Positions 1 through 12,790 are shown, counted from the stretch's first letter. The stretch is 64,000 nt of DNA from Liopterus haemorrhoidalis (GCA_963971575.1 OZ020611.1:180484071-180548070), one strand, 5' to 3'. Notes: generated by a model not told the origin, from the sequence alone. Program-made: numbers and translations.

Positions 1-128
1 GATCATCCTTCAAGCATTCCATACATAATTGCTCATATATTCATAGGGAGCGATATAACATGAAAACCGCACTATTTTATCTTATTTAGATAAAAATAAG
101 AGTTATTAAGTTTATGTAACAGTTGCAC

Positions 129-309
129 CAGGGTCGGATGTAGGGTGTGGCGAGCGAGGCACTTGCCTTGGGTACAGGGTTGGTAAGGGCGCAAAAATCA
201 CGCCTCCTTTTTTGGTCATCACTGCGATCCGTCTTTTCCATTTAATTAAGGATGGGGGCGCAAAACTGGTAATTTGGCTCGAGCGCAGAAATACTTTTGA
301 CCGGCTCTG
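129..309. mobile_element. hAT-type MITE (181 bp)
   Basis: Short non-coding element with imperfect terminal inverted repeats CAGGGTCGG and CCGGCTCTG. It is flanked by a near-perfect 8-bp direct repeat, AGTTGCAC at 121-128 and AGTTGCCC at 310-317. An 8-bp duplication with CAG-type ends is the signature of hAT transposons. An open frame on the minus strand across it is a by-product and has no recognisable domain. Confidence 0.75.
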
Positions 310-317
310 AGTTGCCC

Positions 318-1214
318 TATCAGAATTATTTTGATAATAAAAATATGATTCATTGCAATTCGTAGTGTTTATGCAATACATAATTTTGCATTGTTAACAT
401 CTTTATTATAAAAGTTAGATAGAATATAAATAATAATACTGGCAAATTATGTGTAAATAGGAATTAAAATTAATTGTAATAGACCCGGTTCCTGGCTGCG
501 GTCTGGTGTATATGCAATGCATTAGACCCAGTCAAGAGCTGAGTCCAGTCGATGCAAGTTTTATATTTTATTTTACATATTACAATTCTGTTTTAAAATG
601 TTTTGTTTTCATTTAATAGTAATGTTACTAATATATAACTTTAAATTTCGTTCTTTATTTATTGATTTATTTTTCGTTTTGTACAATACAATAAATTAAC
701 TATTATAAATTGTTTCCACTTGTTTGACTGCAAAATTCCCATCAACCGAAAAGCTGGTAAAATCAGAAATTATTTTCCCAAATTCACTTAAGGATCATTT
801 TTTCAAACTAAAATATTAATTCAGTAGTCCTTTCGGTTACCTCTATAATAGTGTTTTATTTAACAAGCATATAATGGAGCCGTGGGCGAGAGTTATAATT
901 AAAATATACGTGTCAAATATAATATGATATTTTATTTACAACTATATAGTTTTATCATTAAAAAAATAGTAAATTTAATTTATAAACACAAAAATTCTGA
1001 GTGTCAATTGTCAAACTAAGAACTGACGTCACAAGATGGCTGCCGAACCATCAGCTGATTGCAATCTACAAAAATGTATGAAAGTATATTATTTATTGTT
1101 TTATTTTTTCTAACTTATAAATAATAATACTAACTAATTTACTAAATTAAAACTTGCAGTGTAAAAATACGTTAATTTTTCGGGATGAGCACGCATGCGT
1201 ATCACTTGTTTTAC
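318..1214. other. AT-rich stretch without recognised feature
   Basis: No coding potential, RNA gene or clear repeat was recognised here. Confidence 0.5.
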
Positions 1215-1253
1215 ATTTGTTACAATAGAAAGTAATTTAACGTCCAAATTTTG

Positions 1254-1315
1254 AATATAGGTAGAAGTATGAAATAATTTCACTCAGCTTTTTGGACAAG
1301 AAGCGTTTATTTTAA
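1254..1315 (+). repeat. Left 62-bp inverted repeat
   Basis: Exact reverse complement of 1892-1953. It forms the inverted terminal segment of the Penelope-like element at 1228-1950. Confidence 0.9.
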
Positions 1316-1849
1316 TACAATATGGTACGTTGAATTGTATGATTGCTCCGAAACTCAATTAATTCATTTTGGTTCTTTCCACTGAGTTGGTAGTGGTGAA
1401 AATTTCATGATTTCGGGGGTTATAGTTGCGTTATGTTGTACAGGGTGGGACACTGTCAACTCTGTCGATTTGTGCGTACCAGGTAGTTAGGGGGGATTGT
1501 GTCACAGCCTGTCATATTGATGCATCGATAAAACTTGATATCATTGTATTTATGAATAAGTTAATATTGGACAGTTATATAGTTTATTTTGTCTCATTTT
1601 GCATTGTAAAATTTAAACAATAGTTTCTAATTTTTGATCAATATATCTCAATATTTAATTGAAATTTAATCCTGTTTTTCCTATGGTCTATTTTCTTCAA
1701 GTACACATTAATGTCTATGAATTCTGAAATTCACCATCCTTGGAGATGATTGATGTACAGTCTGTTATGACTACGTTTAACTAACATAGGTAAATTTTGT
1801 TATTGATTGTACAATATTGTTTTCTATCATGATGTTATTGTTATAGCAC

Positions 1850-1879
1850 CTGAAGAAGCCAACAATGTTGTTGGCGAAA
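1850..1879 (+). ncRNA. Hammerhead-ribozyme-like core motif
   Basis: Reads CTGAAGA (1850-1856), one extra A, an 8-bp hairpin GCCAACAA/TTGTTGGC (1858-1865, 1868-1875), then GAAA (1876-1879). CUGANGA and GAAA are the two conserved core strands of a hammerhead, joined by stem II. The bulged A, the 2-nt loop and the absence of an obvious stem I/III pair make it degenerate, so self-cleavage is not claimed. Confidence 0.4.
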
Positions 1880-1963
1880 CGTTGTGTTTTGTTAAAATAA
1901 ACGCTTCTTGTCCAAAAAGCTGAGTGAAATTATTTCATACTTCTACCTATATTTGTTACAATA

Positions 1964-4329
1964 TGAAAAGCATTATGTATGTACGGTTGAACGAATAATG
2001 CATTTATTGTTTGATGGTAGATAAATGTGTTTATGTAACAAATTGAAATAGCACTACCTATAAACAGTACAATAACATTATTGCATTTTTTGTGTGTCTG
2101 GATGCGACAGACAATTGTCTTTTCTCAGCTACTACTACTAAACCAGAGTAAACTACTAAAAAATCCGAACTAAAATTTTTACACCCTTAAAAACCCCCCA
2201 GTGAGAGAATTTAAAATAATCAAGTCTGAAACTAGAGTCATAAATTTCACTATTGCAAGTCAGCCGATGTTTTACGATCGACCGGATGCGCTTGCGCTTT
2301 TGGACACGATGTGAAAGCGAGAATCCTTTTGTCTATAAACAAACTAATTTTAAACTAAGCCCCTCATAAATTTAGACAGTTTCGTCCGGAATCCACGCTG
2401 TTCTTTACGCCACCTAGGAACGTCACTGGAACTTCAGAACGGAAACGCAACGGAGAAAGCGAACTTCTCGCGTATACGGTGATGGTAAGCTTACGTGAAG
2501 GAGAAGCAAATTACGAGATGGGTCCGACAGACACAGATGAAATTTGTTACAGATATTCTCTAAATCGGGTATCTACGTTCTGCGTAGCTTTATAACGGAC
2601 GTAGGCTTGTTGATAAGCGATAGGCGATACGGGAACGCGATTTGGTGACGTTTGTGGATGTGTCGATATATATTAAATCGTGATATATGTCCTAATGCCT
2701 GCCAATAAATAGAGATAAAGAAGAATTTCGAACCTCTTACGAATTGGCGCAAAAGGATGTGTAACACGGATCGTATATTACTTTCCAATCACGAAGGAAA
2801 TTATTTTTATGGTAGGAAAACTTAGGAATCGATATTATGGTAGTTTTAGAGTCAGTTCTGTGCACATCAACAATTTTAATGATTGATGTTTATGTGTGCG
2901 AAATTTTAAAGATATAAAAGGGGTACAGTATATAATAACGGGTCAATAGTCAACGGAATGCCTATAGTAAATTTGAGTCGTAATTAAATTGCTCACCAAT
3001 GAAGGATTTAGGAAGTAGCTTCTGGAGTCCCTTAGCACAATAGATGAAAGTGACGGCTCTAGGACTAAGTAACTGGAGGGACAATCAAAGTGTAAATCAA
3101 AAGATACAAAAGTTTACCAGTTATACAGTTTTATTTTCATACTGTAGATTGTTTAGATCAACCACGTGATATATATATTAGGTTGCGTAGGTGCAAATAG
3201 CATTTGATGATGTGCGTCAAAAATTTTCACTAACTGTACATATAGTTTTGTGATCAAAATCGGTTGTAGAAATGTTGAATTGTAGAAATTGGTTCTACCT
3301 AATGGTAAAATTAAAACCGGCAGTGGCACTGCACTATCAAATTATACACCACAGTTTTTAACTAGTTTATGTTCGACAAAGTAAAATGAACTTATTTAAT
3401 ATTTGAATTAGATTTAGATCCAATAAGTTAAATTTATTTGTATACAAGTTCAATTTTCTTATTTATTCTTATACTACATAAAATACGAAAATATATGTCT
3501 TTACTTTTATCCATATTTAAATTTTCATTTATTACTGTATCACAGTAATAGCAATATAATTGTAAATACTGTGAAATTTTTATAATTGGCTCATACTCGA
3601 CAAGATGCAGCACTTGTAGGCATAGTGTATCTAAATTCACAGCTTTGGGCAATGTCCCAATGTATTCTGATGGAAAATATAGAACTATATTATCAGTTAC
3701 GGTGCAACGCAAGGGTAGTGTAGTATACATATAGATATTGGCAGTGTCTGCGACAAAATAGTAGTATACCCGAAAAGCGAGAGTGCTGCTGTACTAACAC
3801 TGTATACTATGTTGGTCTGGCTAATAGTGATCGTGACGCTATTACGACCCCAAATGTATATTGGATAAATTAGAAATCCAAATAGAAAAATAAAATAAGT
3901 CTTTGCAGAAACAGTAAATTTTTGTAAAATATTCCCAAATAATTACTCTTTTTGTGAATATTATTTTATTTTTTCATTTGAAACTAATATTTGGAATATT
4001 AATGACGGCGTTGTTCCCAGAGTTATCATTTAACATAATTTAAAAATATTAAGATTTCAAAATATAAAAATATTTTTTTCTTTGGGTAGAGGGCATTGCT
4101 CATTTAACCTTACATAAAAATCGCCCATAGATGAATCCATAGTCATGTACAATGATCTTCGATTAAAAAAAAAGAATCCATGGAATGGTGCAGGATAGAT
4201 TAAATGCAGCCGAGGAAGATAAATGTGTCCCAGTAGATCAAGAAGTTCATGGCGACGATTTTTTGGGATTCAAATGGAATTTTAATGATCGCCTCCTTCA
4301 GGATAACCGGCAGATTAACACTCCCGCTG
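1964..4329. other. AT-rich stretch, no gene recognised
   Basis: No convincing gene. The 2,260-2,530 stretch is richer in GC than its surroundings and contains GATGGTAAGC near 2,480, which could be a splice donor, but no protein domain is readable. Open frames at 2,573-2,788 and 3,434-3,730 show no family features. Confidence 0.4.
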
Positions 4330-4585
4330 TTGCCAAGACCACTGTGAAGGAGTGTGTACCTACGGACCTTGACTACCCACCCTACAACTCAAACCTAGCC
4401 ACCAGTGATTATTAACTCTTTCCAAAACTCAAACCTTCGAGGCAAAAAATCTAATTGTTATGAAGAAATACAAGAGGTAGATTATGAGTATTTTGCAAAC
4501 AAAACTACGCACTAAAGTGTATTGAAATGTTAATTCAGAGATGTAAGAAGCATGTTGAAGTACAAGGAAACTAAATTGAAAATTG
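4330..4585 (+). pseudogene. mariner transposase C-terminal relic
   Basis: Readable in pieces: YPPYNSNLATSDY followed in frame by a stop and LFPKLKPSRQKI, corresponding to the mariner block YSPDLAPSDYxLFPKLK around the third catalytic Asp. Further on, a shifted frame gives CIEMLIQRCKKHVEV, typical of the mariner C-terminus. Stops and frameshifts rule out function. No terminal repeats were located. The open frame starts at 4,185, but only the later part is recognisable. Confidence 0.6.
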
Positions 4586-5540
4586 TCATTTTATTTCTAC
4601 CAACTCATGAAGATAGTTAGGCTGGAAACTGTTGGCGCCTGCATCGTCTATGCAATTTCATACCATTAAAGAAAGAACCATATATATTTGATATGCGTTT
4701 GATATCTGTTTTAACATATACGTTTTTTTTAAACGATGTATTTTTTAATCCAACTTTATGCGACTTTTTAAATATTTAAAGCATAACATGCGCTATAACT
4801 ACCCGAATTATAATTATTATTAATGTTCTTTTAGTGCGCTATTTTGTAAATGTATTGTGTGTATTTAATGTATTGTTATATCTATTATTTTCCGCTCAAA
4901 TAATTATGTGATTTATTTTCTAATTTAATTTGAATTAGTAGATTATTATTTAGCATAATAGTTCAACACCAATAATTAATAAAGCAATTTTCACCTATAA
5001 ACATATAATGAACTAATATGGTAAGCTTTATAACTGCATTATAATTTTGTAATATGAATTATTCAGGTTATAATATTTTATATTAATCTTCTCATATAAG
5101 CTTCATAATAAAAAATAAAAAATAGAAGGATTATAAAATCCCTAAAAAAGAAATAATTCAAACGAATTTTAGAACGATCCTGAGCTATGATTAATAAGTG
5201 CATCCAACCAATACGCAGAGCCGGCGCTAGCTATTTTGGCGGCCGGGGCAAAACCAGTAAAACAGCGCCTTTATATTAAACTGTACAGTGGCATACCGAA
5301 GATTGGAGTCACGTACACCTCCCACCCAAATTGTTCAAGTACAACAATCTACAAAAATAAAAATGTAGTATTTTAATAATTTCACTCGAGAACTGATGCG
5401 ATATGGTAGCTACATCATTTTCTAACTACAAATTTTACAGTCTGTATAATAAGACGTCCTTGTTTATTTTTTGCGAATCTTAAGAGAAAAAAGGAAAAAA
5501 TAATTTAAAAATATACTGTAAATATTATTACGCGACTATC

Positions 5541-6060
5541 TAATAATTGGTCCAATCTCCATTATTATCAATTATTACTTGGCATCTTTTCGGTACACTT
5601 TCTACCAGATTTAGGCATACGATTTTGCAGTGATCTCCATATCTACCGTATTTGACGAGTTAGCTGATTTTTAATGTTTTTTGATCAAAGCATATATTTC
5701 ATGTGCACCAATAATCATCCAGCTATTAAAACTAGATTCAACAGAAAAAAAACACATCAATCCAATCGCGGTCTATATTTTCTTTGGTCCAAGCGAGTCG
5801 TTTTTCGACATGTTTCACCGATAACAATGGTTTATGTTTGGTACTCCTGAATTTAATACCATTTTCAGTTAAACGACTTCTCAGGGTTATTAGTCTTAAC
5901 TTAATGTACTTTTTTAACAAAATTGCCTGATATTTACGTAAAGATAACATAGGATTATTTTTAAAAACTTTAAAAATCACTTTATCTTGTTTTTTAGTGG
6001 TCACTTTTTTTAATCCACGATTAGATAAAGCATCAACATATTTATTTATTTTATAACGTC
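5541..6060 (-). pseudogene. Tc1-like transposase relic
   Basis: On the minus strand the N-terminal half reads as a Tc1-type helix-turn-helix region (SLRKYQAILLKKYI, TLRSRLTENGIKFRST, KRLAWTKENIDRDW). A frameshift in a T run near 5,745 then leads to SVESSFNSW, which corresponds to the FSDESSF block with the first catalytic Asp replaced by Val. After a large internal deletion, VPKRCQVIIDNNGDWTNY matches the C-terminal block of Tc1 transposases. The second and third catalytic residues fall in the deleted part. Dead copy. Confidence 0.7.
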
Positions 6061-6702
6061 ATCCAATACTGCACAAAGTCTACTGATTTGTGCATATATT
6101 TTTATACACTTGATAAGGACATTTTTGGGCATTTTGTATGGGTAAATAAAAGTATCGCTTCAAACTCATTATTACACTGAAAGACAAAACACTAACTAAA
6201 CAATTTTTATTATCGGGCGTATTAGGTCTTGATGTTCTTGTCACGTTTGAACCCTTTTATTATTTTACAGACTATACCTGCTAGCGCCTAATAATAAAAT
6301 TTAAAATATGTATTATTTATAAAGAGGCTCTCATTTAAGTATTATACCTAATCCAGTTCAGTTTAAACCTGGCCTTTCTCATGTTTATTGTATTGTCTTT
6401 TGTCCTGTCAACTAATTTCCTAAATACGAGTAGGTATGTCGTAAGTTCCAAAAAAATTTAGGTTAATAGTAACGAACGGTCCACGAGCAAAGCCGGGCGT
6501 GGCAGCTAGTAAGTACATATATCTTGTTACCGCATTTTTTTTTTATAAATATGTTTATAACTAATAATAGAATTCTATCACAAATGGCACTTATTTCGTA
6601 TATTTTGTTAAGTTATGTTTTCAACATATTCCAACTGGCTGTAAGATTCATATTACCCGCGCTAACCCTCACCCCCATTAAATCCATTAATCTCAGCAAT
6701 CC

Positions 6703-6840
6703 TGTCAGATCATCGGATTGCTTGGAAATGTTCGGATTGCTCGGCGGATCAATCGGATTGACTAAAAATAAGCTAATGTGTACGCTCCGACTGACTTTAC
6801 GAACGGATCGGGAGCACTCGGATCGCTCGGATTAATCTGA
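6703..6840. repeat. Scattered GGATTG/GGATCG hexamer cluster
   Basis: The motif CGGATTG or CGGATCG occurs about seven times within 140 bp, in a locally GC-richer patch. No clear period or terminal repeat was found. The open frame 6,524-6,835 across it shows no domain and is considered non-coding. Confidence 0.35.
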
Positions 6841-8716
6841 CTGACTAAACGTAAACGCCTATTGTGATTGGTTGAATATAAGTTTTTTTTTGTGATGACG
6901 ATCTTAGTTTTTTTTCGATTTCTCTTTGGCAAATATGATTTCGACTACAGTGTTTTTTAGTAATTATAATTTAGATATACTAGAGGTGATGTACATGATA
7001 GAAAATCCATTTTTTTGTTAAAGAATGATCTCAGTTTTTACTAAATCCGTTCCTTGACTTAATCCCTTCAAAGAAGTAATACCTCCAAAATTAAAACAGA
7101 AATAACCTTCTTATTTTCTTAGAACAACTGACCTTTGCTCTAATACTACTATACCCGCTCTTATTTCTATTTTTTCATTTTATTTTATTTCTTTCAATAT
7201 TGTACTCTGATGACCAGTTTGTAGTCAAAATATATATTTGTGTTCTCGATAAACAGTGAATTTTGTTTATTGTTTTATTTTTTATATACAATTTTCTCCA
7301 CCTTTCGCAACTATTATAAATCATATTTAGCTTGGTCAGGAAGTACTGATTGCAGGAGGCGTATTCACCTGACCTAATGGATTCACATTATCATTTACTC
7401 AATTTGATGCAGAACTCTTTAGTTAGACACTTTCAAGATTAGCCTGAGATACTAAAATGGATCAACGATTTCACTGCCCCAATATTTTTTTTACTCAGAA
7501 TTAGAAATTTACTCGTCCAATTTGTAAATTGAGGCATGCCGAAGGTTATAGAAAACGAATCAAATATCTTAATGATTAAGTTGTGTTGAATGTTATAAAA
7601 AAAAATTATAAATTGTGAAAAAATGAAAAAATACCTTTTTGAAAAAGAAATTTTTCGCTCACATATATATCAGCAGTTTTACTTCGTATCTAAGTTTTCC
7701 AGTATCGATCCGGTAATTTAATGTCCAAAATGAGATTGATTTATTGGTACATACTAAAAATTAATAAAGGACATATCTCTTTGAAATTCTACAATGTAAA
7801 AAATATTAATTACCATTGATTGAGCTTTCAAAAATTACTTTTCGATAATTGACAAAATTATCGCCCTTTGAACAAGCTATTTTTAAAATGTATTTTGTAA
7901 CATCAATCAATGTACATTAAAACGTTTTTATTGAAGTATTTTTCACGTATCAGGTAAAACATTACTGTCGCCATTAATTTAATAATCTCATTTGTTCATA
8001 ATTTGATCATATGTCCCTATTAAATTTGAAAGTATTTGAGCGTTTTATGCCATTTTTTAATGATACAAAATACCGAGAAAAATTGATAATGAATAAAAAT
8101 GAATAATGGAAACGAAATATCACACCAACTTGTAGATAAATGTGCCACTCTATTTGAAAATCTTATAGATGATTAAGTCTACTAGCAAAACATACAGGGT
8201 AATTTTTAAAGGTTGATATTATGCAATATATGAGTCATCATTCACAGTTACAAAATATGAATCTTGAATCAATTATTACTATTAACTTCAATCTTGGCCT
8301 ATTAAGGTTGAGTTATGAAGACTGTAATCCAACAAAACAAGTATGCGGACAAATACTTTTAGGGCGAAGAACTGCAGGAAGACGAAATATATTTTGATAA
8401 TATGGAAAGGGCAGAAGCATAACTTCATATTTTGAGTCCACCCGCAGAATTTCCTTTGGGCCCCCTAGTAGGTGTATTAAATCTGTCTAGAGAGACCTAG
8501 CACCAAAAAAAGTTATTTAGATATTCGATGGTCCCCTAAATGGGGCGTGAATTCCCCGCTGTTGCGGGCATAGCGTGCCCATATTTACGTTACCGAGAAA
8601 TGGATTTGAAAATGTTGAAAATTCGAAATTGGAGGGAAACAACAAAGTATAGAAAAGTTTGGAAGATTCTAGTGACAACTCAAGAGCTTTTTAATGGAAA
8701 GACAAAGAAAAAAATT
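6841..8716. other. AT-rich stretch without recognised feature
   Basis: Low-complexity AT-rich DNA. No domain, RNA gene or element boundary was recognised. Confidence 0.45.
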
Positions 8717-9557
8717 GATGTGAAGTGTAAATTTTCATCAATTTTAAGGTTTTATAGATACTTCGATAAATTTTGAAAGAATAACCTATATGCTTCCATC
8801 TAGAGACTTACAAACTTACTTAATTTACTTAGCTATCCAGTTCTTCAGTCATTGTGATAAATATTGTAAGCACGATGTTGGAAAAAATTCGATAACTTTC
8901 GAAATGATTAGCAGATTAGACAATTCCTGCTGTACTATTCCGGTTCACATTTGTGCTTTACTCAGATTTTTACATTAACCTCCTTGGACTGAAATAAGAG
9001 TTTTTCTAGCACATTTTTGGCAATAATATTATTAAAATAAAGACATATTAAAAAACTCCTTTTTCTTCCTTAATCTGCGCCTTCAGAGCTTTATTTTGAT
9101 ATCACATAATAAATTACAAAAAGAAATTATAATTTTTTTATCGACACAAAAAATCGATATCTTTGAAAAACTAATTCGATCAAAATTTCCTGTTGTATTA
9201 TTCCGGTCCTTATCAATGTACATTATTGAGATTATTTTCGGATTTCCCCTTTAGGAATTGGTTGGAAATTATAATCACATTAAATTTTTTGAACTTTTTT
9301 TTTTCAATTTATTTTTTGGTTTAGCCCAAGCACTAACAAATTTCATTTGATGTCCCACTCAAAATTAAAAAAAAAAAGTATTAATTTTTGCGTTGGATAC
9401 ATACATATATCTATATGTGGGTCAAAGAAATGTACACACACGCCAAATTTCAGACTTTTTAAGTTCAGATGTTTGGTCACAATATCTTCAGAACTGACAG
9501 ACAGACACGTGAGACGTTATGAGGGTTTATTTGGTCATACCTATAAATCTCTAAAAA
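8717..9557 (-). mobile_element. HINE / mini-me-like (Helentron-associated) copy 1
   Basis: Read on the minus strand, the left end follows a T run and shows TTTTTAGAGATTTATAGG then TATGACC, followed by short GTCT repeats and the family core AAATTT..GGC..GTACA..TTTGACCCACATATAG. The right end, seen on the plus strand as ATTGATGTGAAGTGTAAATT near 8,722, matches the terminal hairpin segment of the copies at 41.9-43.1 and 56.2-58.0 kb. Both ends abut A/T runs, as expected for Helentron-type insertion between T residues. No Rep/helicase gene is present. Confidence 0.6.
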
Positions 9558-9929
9558 TGTAAAAAAAAAAACCTGTAGGAAAAACAAAATTATTTAAGAC
9601 CCAAACTATGATAACTGAAACCCAAACACTGACAAAAATTTATGAGAAAACAATTTGGATATTTGTCATAGAATAGAAATATGCTGACATAAGATGGGGA
9701 CTGGACAATGTGTGCCTATCTATAAGTGTTCTCGCTTTGAAATTAAATGTAAAATCTTGGGTAGGTTAAAGTTCCCTGGAAGACATTTTTGATATTCATT
9801 TTTCAGCAAAGAATGCCTGTGAAATACATTTGGTTAGTGAAAGGCGTTTCTAGGTTAAAAAATTTTAATTTTAAACAAAAATCTGAAAATTATAATAATT
9901 TTATTTCTATCTGCCTAGCATGTGTAATG

Positions 9930-9961
9930 AATGGCCAATAAAACAATATAATTAAAAAAAA
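9930..9961 (+). mobile_element. 32-bp 5'-truncated retrotransposon tail with perfect TSD
   Basis: The direct repeat AGCATGTGTAATG occurs at 9,917-9,929 and 9,962-9,974 and brackets only 32 bp, which contain AATAAA and end in an A tract. This is what an extremely truncated target-primed reverse transcription event leaves: the last bases of a polyadenylated transcript between target-site duplications. The parent element cannot be named from so short a piece. Confidence 0.75.
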
Positions 9962-10079
9962 AGCATGTGTAATGCAGGATGGGCACGTTCCCGTGAGCCC
10001 TTTAGAACCAACCACTACTAGAAAACTCTATTGAAGAAGGCCAAGACTCATCAAGGATTGTAGCGCTACAGATGATGAC

Positions 10080-11430
10080 GAATTTTTGGAATTATTAAGT
10101 TTATCAAGAAAATTGAAACAATTAATTATACCCCATCAACATAGTTTCTGCAGCAAACGTTCAACATTAACTAATTTACTCCCATTTTCAGAATTTATTA
10201 GCTCTACTCTTGATGCCTCTGGACACGTAGATGCCGTGTATACCGATTTCCAAAAGCATTTGATAAAATTAATCACAACCTACTTGTTCAGAAATTAGCT
10301 GAAATCGGTATACATAGCAACTTATTGAGGTGGCTCGAAAGTTACTTCGGGAATAGATCACAAGCAGTAGCAATTAATGGTAGCATCTCAGATTTCATAA
10401 CTCTAACCTCCGGTGTTCACCAGGGCTCGCATTTAGGGCCGTTCCTGTTCATTATTTATATTAAGGATATTCGTACAGTTATTTGCAGACGACCTTAAAA
10501 TCTATAGAAAAATATCTTGTATCCAAGATTGCGAAGATCTTGATAACGACTTAAAACATTTACATTCATACTGCTCTGCAAACTATCTTTATCTAAATTT
10601 TTAAAAATGTCACAGTATAACATTCACTAGAAAACGGTTCCCCATCATGTCAGATAAATAATACACCCCTGATTGAGGTTAATACAATGAAAGGTTTAGG
10701 AATTCATTTTGATTCAAAATTCAAATTTTATTACCATGTAGCAAAATTAACTAAATCAGCGTTCAAACAATTTGGCTTTATCATGCGTTCATGTAAACAT
10801 TTTTCGAAATCTAAGAGTATAATAACTATATAAAAGTCATTAGTTTGTAGTAAGTTGGAGCATAATTGTTTAATTGGGAATCTGTAATATGCTATATATT
10901 CAAACAAAATTGAATGCATTCAAAAAGGCTTTTTAAGGTATTTAGATTACAAATTTTATTGCAATACTCCATCTAATTATGTTCAATTAAACAGATATAT
11001 CCTACATACTTTGAAAGACCATAGGACTACATTAGAGATGAATTTTGTCTATAAAATTGTAAACAGTATGATTGATTCTGAAGACATTTTGAGTTTGATA
11101 AACTTTAATGTACCAGCTACAAATCTGATGCAAATAAACACGTTTTACTCTGGAAACTATCATACAAATATTAGACAGAATTCACCTCTAAATAGAACTA
11201 TGTGCACATTTAACCATCACTTTAATACGTGCGATATATTTTTCCTGTCATTTTCTGCCTTTAAAAAACTAGTGGAATGTAAATTGAGAGCTTAACTCAA
11301 CGATACGTATGCACTTATATAAAAAAAAAACTCATTTTGTTGTAATAATTTTATGTAATATTTATGTAGGTAATTTAAATTTAAATATTTCTTTACTTTT
11401 TTTTTTTTAATTGTATCATTGTATTTATAA
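10080..11430 (+). pseudogene. Jockey-like non-LTR retrotransposon, 5'-truncated
   Basis: Encodes the second half of a non-LTR reverse transcriptase. Finger/palm blocks IPHQHSFCSKRSTLTNLLPF and GHVDAVYTDFQK (first catalytic Asp) are followed by a frameshift near 10,258, then INHNLLVQKLAEIG, LRWLESYFGNR, and the box GVHQGSHLGPFLFI. An intact FADD box lies at 10,482-10,493. After more stops the C-terminal domain (11,011-11,295, SLINFNVPATN, RQNSPLNRTM) remains. No endonuclease or ORF1 is left. The 3' untranslated part runs to about 11,430, where an RTE-like element begins. Confidence 0.8.
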
Positions 11431-12790
11431 TTACGGACTGCAATAATTGGCGTGGCATTAACATCTTATGCTCAGTAATGAAGATTTTTTGCAAGATAAT
11501 CCTTGAAAGAATGGTCACAGCTATCGACAAGAAATTGCGACCTGAACAGGCCGGTTTCAGAACAGGCAGGTCTTGTATAGATCAAATTAATACCCTCAGG
11601 ATTATCATCAAACAGGCAGTCGAGTTTCGTTCCCCTTTGTATCTCCTTTTCGTCGACTATGAAAAAGCATTCGAGTCTGTCGATTGAGAATGCATTTGAG
11701 CGGAAATGTAAAATATTGGAGTGCCTGACAAAATAATATCTCTGATTAGAAATAGCTACAACGGCTTCACGTGTAGAGTTCTACACAATGGTAGCTTGTC
11801 AGAACCCTTTCCAACCATTATAGGTGTGAGACAAGGTTGTGTGATGTCACCACTTCTTTTCTTGATAGTTCTAGACGCCGTGGCTAGACGATCAACAGCC
11901 AACAAACCCAGAGGAATCATTTCGAACACCAACAGTCAGACTGGACTCATTGGATTTTGCAGGCGATAAATGTGAGTTGTCGCATAAGCATGGAGACATG
12001 CAGCAAAAACTGAATGACCTCACGATTGAATCTGCAAAAGTTGGATTGAAAATTCAAGCTCCAAGACAAAAGAAATTCGGATAAATGCAGAAACCGATAG
12101 ACCTTTACTGTTAGGTAACCATCAAATCGAACGTGTGGATGATTTCCAGTACTTGGGGAGTGTTGTGTCTGTTGACGGTGGCGCGGATATAGATGTGGAA
12201 AGCAGAATACGCAAAGCGAGAGGCGCCTTCCTCCAACTTAGCTGTGTATGGAATTCTGCGATCTGCTGTACTTCCACAAAAACTACCATATTCAGGGTAT
12301 TCGTGACGTCAGTTCTTTTGTACGGCTGTGAGAATGGTTCGTAACAGAAGCTATCAAGAGAAGAGTGCGAGTATTTGTAAATCGATGTCTTCGAAGAATC
12401 CTTCGCATTTATTGGCCACGTAGAATATCATACGTAGAATTGGAGGAAAGAACTGGTGAAATGGCATTTAATTTGCAAATAAAAAGAAGAAAGTATGGTT
12501 GGTTGGGGCACACTCTTCGAAGGGCTCCTAGCAAAGTGTGTCGAGATGTAATAACATACAACCCTCAGGGGAGTAGGCGTAGAGGCGACCCAAAAACACC
12601 TGGCGTTGCTCAACCCTGCTAGAAATAAATGCATGGAGCTCTCAAAACCAAGGCAAAAGACTTTATAACAACATCACCGACTTGAAGCCTATGGCAGATA
12701 CACGATTTAGATGGAGAAATTTTATTGACAGCCTATGCTCTTTTTAGAGGAAGTCCAAAATCACCCGATGATGGACAAGGCTTGATGATG
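11431..12790 (+). pseudogene. RTE-like non-LTR retrotransposon, 5'-truncated
   Basis: Starts inside the RT domain at DCNNWRGINIL, then KIILERMVTAIDKKLRPEQA, GFRTGRSCIDQINTLR, YLLFVDYEKAFESVD (first catalytic Asp), a stop, VPDKIISLIRNSYNG, and GVRQGCVMSPLLFLIVLD. The catalytic box reads FAGD at about 11,955 instead of FADD, so a catalytic Asp has become Gly. The thumb follows (DDFQYLGSVVSVDGG, ADIDVESRIRKARGAF, VTSVLLYGCE), then a C-terminal block (KYGWLGHTLRRAPSKV). Stops, frameshifts and the FAGD change make it inactive. It ends near a GATGATG-rich stretch at 12,760-12,790, a common 3' form for RTE elements. Confidence 0.85.

Larger units (their letters stand above)
1228..1950 (+). mobile_element. 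Penelope-like non-autonomous element with inverted termini
   Basis: A 723-bp element bounded by a perfect 13-bp direct repeat ATTTGTTACAATA (1215-1227 and 1951-1963). It carries perfect 62-bp inverted repeats (1254-1315 and 1892-1953, the last three bases shared with the duplication). Just inside the right repeat lies a hammerhead-like motif (1850-1879). Penelope-like retroelements are known for variable-length target duplications, a truncated inverted copy of the terminal repeat at one end, and hammerhead motifs in the terminal repeat. No RT or GIY-YIG endonuclease is encoded, so it would depend on a helper. A foldback DNA transposon is the alternative, but a 13-bp duplication fits target-primed insertion better. 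Confidence 0.6.

Noticed and set aside
2260..2530. Candidate exon or promoter in GC-richer patch
   Set aside because: Only base composition and one donor-like site; no readable protein or matching acceptor.
12428..12634. Minus-strand open frame of 68 residues
   Set aside because: Shadow of the RTE-like C-terminal coding region on the plus strand.
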